Part shown: in pieces, positions 16,071 to 23,138 of the stretch | Layout: each line of letters starts with the position of its first letter | Numbering within the stretch: the first letter of the stretch is position 1 | Source: a bacterium | GTDB taxonomy: Bacteria > Actinomycetota > Acidimicrobiia > Acidimicrobiales > CATQHL01 | Assembly: GCA_026706565.1 (NCBI GenBank) | Contig: JAPOYM010000035.1 | Span: forward strand, 1 to 41,148 | Direction: 5' to 3' | DNA: 41,148 nucleotides | Notes under the pieces: model-generated | Told to the model about the DNA's origin: nothing | What the model saw: the letters and a program-made list of their open reading frames with translations, nothing else | Databases searched by the model: none | Position numbers and translations under genes: made by a program

Positions 16071-18035
16071 ATGACGATGGCGGGAGGTTCGCTGCCCGCG
16101 ATGGCGCCGTGGATGTCCTCGATGCCGGACGCAGGCGAGCTCGAAGGCGCGGCGGCCGACGCGCTCAGCAGGTCGGCCGAGGCGCTGCTGGGCATGCAGG
16201 ACGAGGCCGGCTGGTGGAAGGGCGATCTGGAGACCAACGTCGCCATCGAGGCCGAGGATCTGCTGCTCCGTGCCTTCCTGGGCATCCTGAACGATGACGT
16301 TCTGGCGCCCACGGCGCGGTGGATCCGCTCGAAGCAGTGCGCCGACGGCGGCTGGTCGTCCCACTACGGAGGACCCTCGGACCTGTCGCTGACCGTGGAG
16401 GCGTACACGGCTCTGCGCCTCGCCGGCGACAGTCCCGACGCCGAGCACATGCGCCTCGCCGCGGAGTTCGTGCGCGACCTCGGCGGCCCGGAGTGCTCGC
16501 GGGTCTTCACGCGGCTGTGGCTGGCCCTGTTCGGCCTGTGGTCGTGGGAGGACCTGCCGGCAATGCCCCCCGAGCTGATCCTCCTGCCGCGCTGGGTTCC
16601 GCTGAACATCTACGACTTCGGGTGCTGGGCGCGCCAGACGATCGTCCCGCTCACGATCGTGGGCACCTACCGGCCGAAGGTCGACATCGGCATCTCCTTG
16701 GACGAGCTGCGCACCGGCGAGCAACCGCCCGAGCGCCGCCGCCGGCCGATCAACACCCCCGCGGGGCTGTTCCAGCGCTTCGACAAACTGCTGCAAAAGT
16801 ACCACTACCGGCCCCTGCGGCGGGTCCGCGAGACGTCCATGAAGCTCGCCGAGCAGTGGATCATCCGCCGCCAGGAGGCCGACGGATGCTGGGGCGGCAT
16901 CCAGCCGCCGTGGGTGTACTCGATCATCGCCCTGCACCTGCGCGGCTATCCGCTGAGCCATCCTGTGCTGGCGCGGGCCTTGGCGTGCTTCGACACCTTC
17001 GAGGTCCGCGACGGCGGCATGCGCTGGATGGAGTGCTGCCAGTCGCCGGTGTGGGACACGGCCTTGGCGGTGGTGGCGCTGGGCGACGCCGGGATGCGCC
17101 GCGACGACCCGGCGATGGTGGCCGCGGCCGACTGGCTGGTGGGCGAGGAGGTGCGGGTGCGCGGCGACTGGGCGGCCCGCCGCCCCGAACTCGAACCCGG
17201 GGGCTGGGCGTTCGAGTTCTGCAACGACAACTATCCCGACCTCGACGACACCGCCGAGGTCGTGTTGGCGCTGGGGCGGGCGGAGGCGTCAGACCCCGAC
17301 AGGGCCGCCGCGGCGATCGCCCGGGCTGTCGCCTGGGCGCAAGGCATGCAGAGCAGCGACGGCGGCTACGCGGCGTTCGACGCCGACAACGTCCGGCGGC
17401 TGTGTGAGCAGCTTCCGTTCTGCGACTTCGGCGAGGTCATCGACCCCCCCAGCGCGGATGTCACCGCGCACGTGGTGGAGATGCTGTGCTGGGTCAGGGC
17501 CCACACCGACATCGCGGTGGACGCCCGGTGCCTGCGGCGCGCCGTCGACTGGCTATGGCTCAACCAGGAGGCTGACGGCTCGTGGTTCGGGCGCTGGGGC
17601 GTCAACCACCTCTACGGGCTCGGCGCCGTGCTGCCGGCGCTGCGAGCCGTCGGCGTTCCGCTCAGCGACCGTCGCATCCGCCGAGCGGTCCGCTGGCTGC
17701 ACGCCACCCAGGGGCCCGACGGCGGTTGGGGCGAGGATCTGAGATCGTACGAGACCGACAGCTGGCGGGGCCGCGGCGACCCCACGGCGTCGCAGACCGC
17801 ATGGGCCCTGCTGGCGCTCATGGCCGCCGACGAGTACGGCGAACCCACGCGTCGCGGCGCGGCGTGGCTGGCCCGCAACTGCCGGGCCGACGGCACTTGG
17901 GACGAACCGCAGTACACCGGCACCGGCTTCCAGGGCTACTTCTACATCAACTACCACCTCTACCGGCAGGTCTTCCCGACCATGGCGCTGGGCCGCTACC
18001 TGCGCGCCACGGCGGGGGAGGCGCCCTCGCAGTGA
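16071..18035 (+). CDS. shc: Squalene-hopene cyclase
   Basis: A 654-residue terpene cyclase that folds squalene into hopene/hopanol at the membrane. The protonating DxDD motif is D390-L-D-D393 in YPDLDDTAEV. Several QW repeats are visible: QEADGCWGG, QSSDGGYAAFDADN, QEADGSWFGRWGVNHLYG, QGPDGGWGED and the terminal DGTWDEPQYTGTGF. The C-terminal GYFYINYHLYRQVFPTMALGRY is diagnostic. Length is normal. GGAGGT at 16060-16065 supports ATG 16071. The stop overlaps hpnG as GTGA. This is the committed hopanoid step. Confidence 0.97.
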   Translation: MTMAGGSLPAMAPWMSSMPDAGELEGAAADALSRSAEALLGMQDEAGWWKGDLETNVAIEAEDLLLRAFLGILNDDVLAPTARWIRSKQCADGGWSSHYGGPSDLSLTVEAYTALRLAGDSPDAEHMRLAAEFVRDLGGPECSRVFTRLWLALFGLWSWEDLPAMPPELILLPRWVPLNIYDFGCWARQTIVPLTIVGTYRPKVDIGISLDELRTGEQPPERRRRPINTPAGLFQRFDKLLQKYHYRPLRRVRETSMKLAEQWIIRRQEADGCWGGIQPPWVYSIIALHLRGYPLSHPVLARALACFDTFEVRDGGMRWMECCQSPVWDTALAVVALGDAGMRRDDPAMVAAADWLVGEEVRVRGDWAARRPELEPGGWAFEFCNDNYPDLDDTAEVVLALGRAEASDPDRAAAAIARAVAWAQGMQSSDGGYAAFDADNVRRLCEQLPFCDFGEVIDPPSADVTAHVVEMLCWVRAHTDIAVDARCLRRAVDWLWLNQEADGSWFGRWGVNHLYGLGAVLPALRAVGVPLSDRRIRRAVRWLHATQGPDGGWGEDLRSYETDSWRGRGDPTASQTAWALLALMAADEYGEPTRRGAAWLARNCRADGTWDEPQYTGTGFQGYFYINYHLYRQVFPTMALGRYLRATAGEAPSQ

Positions 18036-18658
18036 GCCTCGAGTTCTGGTGTCCCTTGCGCCTCGAGGCGTCAGCGGCGCGCCGAGCGGTGCGGGCGGCC
18101 GGCGTGGCGCGCACCGGCGGCGGGCCGCGGCGGGCGGCGGCGTTCTCGGGCCGGCGCGCGGCAGCCGACCAGGCGCACACCTGCGCGGTGGTGCTGGGTC
18201 TCGGCGGCGCTGTCAGCGACGCCCTGGCGCCGGGCGATGCGGTCGTGGCGGACGTGGTGCGCGGTCCCGTCGATGACCGCCCGGTCGGGGGTCCCGCCGC
18301 CGAGGCGATCCTCTCCTGGCTTCGGGCCGCGGGCGTCGAAGCCGTCCGGGGTCCCGTACGCTCGGTCGCCCGTCCCGTGTACGGCTCGAGGCGGCACAGC
18401 CTCGCCGCGGAGGGAACCCTGGCCGTGGACATGGAGTCGTGGTGGCTGCTGGCGGCCGAGCCGCGGCCGCTGGCGGTGGTGCGGGTCGTCTGCGACGCTC
18501 CGGGCGCGGAGTTGGTGTCGCTGTCGCTACCTTGGCGGGTCCGCCGCAGTCTGGCGGTGCTGTCCCGAATCGCTGCGACGTTGGAAGACCGGGAAGCACT
18601 CCTCGGCCAGTACAGTCATATCGGGCCGGAATACGCAGCTTTTGGAGGTACTAGCTGA
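18032..18658 (+). CDS. hpnG: Adenosylhopane nucleosidase HpnG
   Basis: A 208-residue nucleoside-phosphorylase superfamily protein. HpnG removes adenine from adenosylhopane, giving ribosylhopane precursors of bacteriohopanetetrol. The diagnostic nucleoside-binding motif is AVDMESWW (Asp133-Met134-Glu135). Earlier comes the glycine-rich phosphate-loop equivalent VVLGLGGAVSDAL. It is shorter than MTA/SAH nucleosidases, as HpnG usually is. The GTG start overlaps shc, and its TGA overlaps the hpnH ATG (TGATG). The assignment relies on the motif plus position between shc and hpnH. Confidence 0.88.
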   Translation: MSLEFWCPLRLEASAARRAVRAAGVARTGGGPRRAAAFSGRRAAADQAHTCAVVLGLGGAVSDALAPGDAVVADVVRGPVDDRPVGGPAAEAILSWLRAAGVEAVRGPVRSVARPVYGSRRHSLAAEGTLAVDMESWWLLAAEPRPLAVVRVVCDAPGAELVSLSLPWRVRRSLAVLSRIAATLEDREALLGQYSHIGPEYAAFGGTS

Positions 18659-19662
18659 TGGGCATCCCGCTTCGTCAGGCGGCGCGCGTCGGCGCCTACA
18701 TGCTCCACAACAGGATCCGCGGGCGCTCGAAGTACCCGATCCTCGTGGAGATGGAGCCGCTGTTCGCCTGCAACCTGGAATGCCCCGGCTGCGGCAAGAT
18801 CCAGCATCCCACCGAGATCCTCCGCAAGCGCCTCAGCGTCGAGGACTGCGTTTCGGCTATGGAGGAGTGCGGGGCGCCGATGGTGTCGATCGCCGGCGGC
18901 GAACCCCTGCTGCACCCGCAGATAGCTGAGATCGTCGAGGCCTTGCTGGAGCGCAAGCGGTTCGTGTACCTCTGCACCAACGGCGTCCTGCTGCGGCGCA
19001 AGATGGATCGGTTCAAGCCCTCGCCCTACTTCTCTTGGGCTGTCCACGTGGACGGCCTGCGCGAGCGCCACGACATCGCCGTCGCCCGCGAGGGCGTCTT
19101 CGAGGAGGTCGTCGAGGCGATCCGGGCAGCCAAGTCGCGGGGGTTCCGGGTCACCACCAACAGCACGTTCTTCAGCACCGACACGCCGGAGTCGGTGCGG
19201 GGCGTGCTGGACTTCCTGAACGACGACCTGAAGGTGGACTCGCTCATGGTCTCCCCGGGCTATGCCTACGAGAAGGCCCCCGACCAAGAGCACTTCCTGC
19301 AGGTCGAGCAGACCCGGGAACTCTTCCGCGAGAGCTTCGCCGACGGGCGGCGCAAGCGCTGGCGCCTCAACCACTCGCCGCTGTTCTTGGACTTCCTGGA
19401 GGGGAAGGTCGACTACCAGTGTACGCCGTGGGGAATTCCGAGCTACTCGGTCTTCGGCTGGCAGCGGCCCTGCTACCTCATGGCCGACGGGTATGCCGAG
19501 ACCTACCGCGAACTGATCGAGGAGACCGACTGGGATCAGTACGGGCGGGGCCGCGATGAGCGCTGCGCCGGCTGCATGGCGCACTGCGGCTACGAACCCT
19601 CGGCGGTGATCGCCACCGCAGGCTCGCTGCGCCAGTCGCTGCGCGCGCTGGTCGCGAGCTGA
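18658..19662 (+). CDS. hpnH: Adenosylhopane synthase HpnH (radical SAM)
   Basis: A 334-residue radical S-adenosylmethionine enzyme that adds the 5'-deoxyadenosyl radical to diploptene, forming adenosylhopane, the first step of C35 hopanoid synthesis. The [4Fe-4S] motif CNLECPGC has Cys38, Cys42 and Cys45. SIAGGEPLLHP and the C-terminal RCAGCMAHCGYEPSA (extra Cys cluster) follow, as in HpnH. The N-terminus MGIPLRQAARVGAYMLHNRI is family-typical. TTTGGAGG precedes the start. Its stop is overlapped by the apparent CTG start of the next gene. Confidence 0.95.
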   Translation: MGIPLRQAARVGAYMLHNRIRGRSKYPILVEMEPLFACNLECPGCGKIQHPTEILRKRLSVEDCVSAMEECGAPMVSIAGGEPLLHPQIAEIVEALLERKRFVYLCTNGVLLRRKMDRFKPSPYFSWAVHVDGLRERHDIAVAREGVFEEVVEAIRAAKSRGFRVTTNSTFFSTDTPESVRGVLDFLNDDLKVDSLMVSPGYAYEKAPDQEHFLQVEQTRELFRESFADGRRKRWRLNHSPLFLDFLEGKVDYQCTPWGIPSYSVFGWQRPCYLMADGYAETYRELIEETDWDQYGRGRDERCAGCMAHCGYEPSAVIATAGSLRQSLRALVAS

Positions 19663-21098
19663 CCGAGGCCGCCATCGGAGCGGTCCTCGGGGCGCGGCCA
19701 GCCGCCGAGCCTCCCGGAGACGCCCCGGCCAGGCGCCTGCGGGGTGCGCGCAGCCGCCGGTGGCCCGCGGCGGCCCTGACGGCGACGCTCCTAGCCGCAG
19801 CGGCCTGCTCGGCCGGCTCGCCGGGCGACGGGCCCGCCGAGGCCGGGGGGCTCAGGGGGGGCGCAACCGGCGGCGCGCCGTCGGCTCCGGCGGGCGCCGC
19901 GAACCCGCCGCCTGCGGCGCGCGCCGGTCCGGGGCCTGTGCGCATCGGCGTGGCCATGGCCACCACAGGCCGGCAGGCAACGCGCGACGGGCCGGCGCTG
20001 GACGCCCTGCTGTACGCGGTCCGCCAAGTGAACAACTCCGGAGGACTCCACGGCAGGCCTTTGGAGATCGCCTATGAGGACTCGCGCTCGGAGCTCAACG
20101 GCGCCTACCAGGCGGCGCGCCGGCTCGTCGGTCGGGACGTGCCGGTGATCTTCGCCACATGCGACCCGTACTTCAACCGGCCCATACGCGAGGAGGCGGG
20201 GCGCGCGGGCGTGCTCGTCATCATCCCGTGCGGGCCGCTGCCCCAGCCGGCGGGGCCCTTGACCTTCTCGGCCGGAACATCCGCGACGGCTTACGGGCGG
20301 GCGATGGCCGAGCACGCCGCAGACGCCGGGATCCGCTCGGCGGCGACGCTGGTCGAGGCCGACAACGAGGAGGCGGTGCGGATCTGCGACGCTTTCAGCG
20401 GCCGGTTCGCGGAACTGGGCGGATCGGTCGCCTTCTCGTTCTCCTTCGACCGCCACTGGATCGCCGCGCAGCCCGTGGTGGGCAGGGATGCGACCGCCTT
20501 GGCCCTGTCGCCGATCGCCGGCTTCCCGATAGCGGTCATCTGTTCGGCCGTCGGCGGCCGCGGCGGCGAGTTCTTCGATCTCCTCCGGTCCGCGGGAGTC
20601 GCGACGCCCGTGCTGGCCGCGGCGGCTCTGGACAGCGCCTCTCTGCGCGGCGCGGGGGCCGGCCACGAACCTCTGACGGTCGTCAGCGAGGCGTCCACGT
20701 ACGGCGACGACATCAGCGACCAGGCGAACGCCTACTTCGCCTCCCTCATCACCGGCGACCTGCGGCGCGGGCGCGACGACGGGGATCAGGAGGCCGGCGA
20801 GGCAGCCGGCGAGGCAGCCGGCGAGGAGGTCGAAGCGATCGTGGAGGACCGCGTGGGTTGGGCGGTGACCGGCGCGGAGGCGCTGTGGCTCTTCGTGCGG
20901 GCAGCGCAACGCACAGCCAGCCTGGATCCCGCCGTGCTCGCGGCCGACATCGAACGCTTCGATTCGGTGGAGCTGTGGATGGAGGCGGCGACGTTCGGTC
21001 CCGACCGGCACGCCCCGGCGCTACGGGCGCTGCGAGTCATCCGCCACGACGGCGCCGCCACCCGCCTCGTCGAGGTACGAATCCCGTCTGAGCCCTAG
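19659..21098 (+). CDS. Lipoprotein, type 1 periplasmic-binding (LivK-like) domain, apparent CTG start
   Basis: Residues 50 to the end form a lipoprotein. The signal RRWPAAALTATLLAAAAC ends in the lipobox Cys50, an Ala/Gly/Pro linker follows, then a ligand-binding domain of the branched-chain amino acid/ANF receptor type (VRIGVAMATTGRQATRDGPA, then VRQVNNSGGLHGRPLEIAYEDS). No ATG, GTG or TTG lies upstream of GTG 19938 in this frame; the nearest plausible initiator is CTG 19659, which overlaps the hpnH stop as CTGA. From GTG 19938 the protein would lack any export signal. No permease or ATPase genes are adjacent. The ligand is unknown; a hopanoid-linked role is inferred from the operon only. 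Confidence 0.62.
   Translation: MTEAAIGAVLGARPAAEPPGDAPARRLRGARSRRWPAAALTATLLAAAACSAGSPGDGPAEAGGLRGGATGGAPSAPAGAANPPPAARAGPGPVRIGVAMATTGRQATRDGPALDALLYAVRQVNNSGGLHGRPLEIAYEDSRSELNGAYQAARRLVGRDVPVIFATCDPYFNRPIREEAGRAGVLVIIPCGPLPQPAGPLTFSAGTSATAYGRAMAEHAADAGIRSAATLVEADNEEAVRICDAFSGRFAELGGSVAFSFSFDRHWIAAQPVVGRDATALALSPIAGFPIAVICSAVGGRGGEFFDLLRSAGVATPVLAAAALDSASLRGAGAGHEPLTVVSEASTYGDDISDQANAYFASLITGDLRRGRDDGDQEAGEAAGEAAGEEVEAIVEDRVGWAVTGAEALWLFVRAAQRTASLDPAVLAADIERFDSVELWMEAATFGPDRHAPALRALRVIRHDGAATRLVEVRIPSEP
20793..20826 (+). repeat. 12-base tandem repeat inside the lipoprotein gene
   Basis: Nearly three copies of a 12-base unit (20793-20804, 20805-20816, partial 20817-20826) encode AGEA repeats in an acidic insertion before EEVEAIVEDRVGWA. 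In-frame slippage would only alter the length of this loop. Confidence 0.8.
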
Positions 21099-21252
21099 AG
21101 CCGCTCGGGGGCGCTGCCGCTGGCATCCATCTCGAACCTCATTCGGCGCAGGCCGGAGTCCAGCGTTGCCTTGCCCGTCGGCTCCATCTCTTCGATAGGG
21201 TCGCTCCATGGCCGACCCGGGTCGGCCAGCATGAGTTCTACTGGAGGTTGCA

Positions 21253-22458
21253 ATGGTTGGGCGGCATCGAGAGATCGCGGAGATCGAGCGGATCCGCGGC
21301 AGTAGGGTCATCACCTATATCACTGGCGACCGCAATCCCATAGCAGCCCGCATTGGTGACGACGCGGTTCGTCCCTTCTTCGACGTGCTGCGCGAACTAG
21401 ATCCTGCCGAGAAACTGGATTTGTTCATCTATTCGCGAGGCGGCGCAATCGAGGTTCCGTGGCGAATCGCGTCTGCCATTCGCCAGTACGCGACGAACTG
21501 GCACGTCTTGATTCCCTTTCGAGCCAACAGCGCTGCGACACTCCTCGCGCTCGGGGCGGACGAAATCGTTCTCGGTCGCCACGGGGAACTAGGGCCTATT
21601 GACCCGATCCTGAGCATTCAGCGGCGAACCGGCGTACCCGGACATCCCGACAGCGCGCCCGTAGATGACACAATCAATGTCGAGGATGTAATGGCCTACC
21701 TGCGGTTCGTAAGGGAGCAGGTCGGCTTGACAGATCAGTCGGCACTTGCCGAGAGTCTCGGGCGCCTGGCCGAACGCCTCGACGCGGTTGGCCTTGGCTC
21801 GGTCTACCGCACCAGATCACATATTCGTGATGTCGCCCATCGCATGCTGACCTCCCGGCAAAGTCCGCCCAATGAACGCGTTATGGAGACCATCGTGGAG
21901 ACGCTCGCGGCTCGTGTCTACGCCCATGGTCACGCCATCGGCTTCTCCGAGGCCAAAGACATCGGCCTGCCGGTGGTCGAGGCAGAGGGTGAACTCGAGG
22001 CCGCCATGTGGGCTCTACTCTGCAAGTACGAAGAGGACTTGCAGCTGCGTGAGCCGATCGATCCGGCTGATCGCATCATCGACTCGGGTCGGTTCGTGGA
22101 CGAGACGCCCATCGCTGTGGTCGAGAGCACGCGCACGCTCTTCGAGTTTCGCGGCAGCCTCGACGTCCGGCCCATTCGTCAGATGCCGTCCACGCTCAAT
22201 GTCTCATTGAATTTGAACTTGGCGCTGCCACCGGATGTCGATCCAAGCCAAATTCCCGCCGAGGTTCCTGCGATCTTTGAGCAAATGCAGGCTGAGCTCC
22301 TGCCGTTGGCGCAGCAAGCCGTGAACGATGCGCTTGGGGCACAGGCTCCTGTGATCGGTATCGATGCCAAGTTCCGCGACGGTAAGTGGGCTCGAGTCGA
22401 TCTGCTGGCCGATAAGGGCGACGCCGTTGGGCCGAGTAGGAGCGATGTCTCGGCGTAG
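21253..22458 (+). CDS. SDH/SppA-like ClpP-fold serine protease, cytosolic
   Basis: A 401-residue protein of the serine dehydrogenase proteinase family (crotonase/ClpP fold). Motifs: LDLFIYSRGGAIEVPWRIA (residues 55-73), whose Gly pair forms the oxyanion loop. Then comes the nucleophile Ser93 in ANSAATLLALGADEIVLG, followed by HGELGPIDPIL. No signal peptide or membrane helix is visible. The C-terminal third (from about residue 290) is not recognised. GGAGGT at 21243-21248 supports ATG 21253. Its GC (57% in one 60-base line counted, 21421-21480) is below both flanks, suggesting acquisition. It precedes the DISARM genes in the same orientation, but 680 bases away. Confidence 0.82.
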   Translation: MVGRHREIAEIERIRGSRVITYITGDRNPIAARIGDDAVRPFFDVLRELDPAEKLDLFIYSRGGAIEVPWRIASAIRQYATNWHVLIPFRANSAATLLALGADEIVLGRHGELGPIDPILSIQRRTGVPGHPDSAPVDDTINVEDVMAYLRFVREQVGLTDQSALAESLGRLAERLDAVGLGSVYRTRSHIRDVAHRMLTSRQSPPNERVMETIVETLAARVYAHGHAIGFSEAKDIGLPVVEAEGELEAAMWALLCKYEEDLQLREPIDPADRIIDSGRFVDETPIAVVESTRTLFEFRGSLDVRPIRQMPSTLNVSLNLNLALPPDVDPSQIPAEVPAIFEQMQAELLPLAQQAVNDALGAQAPVIGIDAKFRDGKWARVDLLADKGDAVGPSRSDVSA

Positions 22459-22486
22459 GAAGCACCGCGCAGTCCTGAGACTCCGA

Positions 22487-22518
22487 GTCGAGTCCCCGCG
22501 CCGTCGAGTCCCCGCGCC
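22487..22518 (+). repeat. Exact 16-base direct repeat, two copies
   Basis: Adjacent identical 16-base units occupy 22487-22502 and 22503-22518 (unit GTCGAGTCCCCGCGCC). They lie just downstream of the protease gene and just beyond the end of the small minus-strand ORF. Confidence 0.85.
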
Positions 22519-22520
22519 CT

Positions 22521-22784
22521 CTAACGCGGGAGAACTCGTGACAGGCCTGACGAGATAGAGGAGGTCGTTGTCGGGACAACGACAGCGGGCTGTGGACGAT
22601 CGCTGTCGTCATCAGGCGGTACTTGGTCGTGAGGGTGGGGGAACAGGTGCATCTGCATCTCGGCGGAGAAGGCTGGTAGGAACCGGACATTGAGTGTCAC
22701 ACGAATCTCAGGTGTCGCCGCATGCGGGAAGCGCTCCGTGTGCATCAAATACGATGCATGTGATTCAGTGTCGTCCATGGTCAT
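22521..22784 (-). CDS. Small hypothetical protein between protease and DISARM
   Basis: An 87-residue open frame on the minus strand, not recognised. The start ATG at 22784 is preceded by an AAGG-like site; a second Met is two codons on. The middle (PEIRVTLNVRFLPAFSAEMQ) reads like a beta strand followed by a helix, the rest is His/Pro/Asp-rich, and the C-terminus is Val/Thr/Ser-rich. The region is only 47% GC at 22741-22800 by hand count, so an open frame here is less likely to be a high-GC artefact, but the call stays tentative. It is convergent with the protease gene and divergent from drmD. Confidence 0.35.
   Translation of the reverse strand: MTMDDTESHASYLMHTERFPHAATPEIRVTLNVRFLPAFSAEMQMHLFPHPHDQVPPDDDSDRPQPAVVVPTTTSSISSGLSRVLPR
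22564..22583. promoter_or_regulatory. 20-base inverted repeat, possible operator or hairpin
   Basis: Perfect 9-base arms, GTCGTTGTC and GACAACGAC, are separated by GG. A symmetrical site of this size suits a dimeric repressor, or a very tight hairpin. No T-tract follows on either strand. It falls inside the tentative small ORF. Confidence 0.4.
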
Positions 22785-23138
22785 GCCTTGGATTCTACCC
22801 AGTGAATTCGTCAATCGTGGTGCCTGGGATCACGCCTGCAACGCTCCACTGGCACACCTCGCGGTCCCGTGCGTCTGGCTGGTTGACGCGCCCACTGCAC
22901 ACCGTGACCGGTGCCACGGGGTGCGAAGACTCCGCGAGGCGGACACATGGGGAGGTGGGCCGGGTTCGTTGGGCCATGGGCTCAGGTTAGTCGGGCAAGC
23001 CCTTGTGCCTGTGATCGCCGGACCTGCCTCGCATGGCCTCGGTACAGTTCCCGGCGTGGTGGGCGAGTTCCGTGTTGCCGACGGGGATTTGGTTCCAGCG
23101 CGGTGTCGACTCGGCCCGGTGTTGCCCGGAGGCGCTTC
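22785..23138 (+). other. Noncoding interval upstream of the DISARM operon
   Basis: No convincing gene is seen here. The drmD frame stays open back to 22911, but that extension is Arg/Cys/Ser-rich and unlike a protein. TTGACG occurs at 22883-22888 without a recognisable -10 box at proper spacing. The operon promoter is probably in this interval. Confidence 0.4.

Noticed and set aside
22487-22518. Remnant of a CRISPR array
   Set aside because: The two 16-base units are directly adjacent with no spacer and no further copies. No other CRISPR-like array was noticed in the window.
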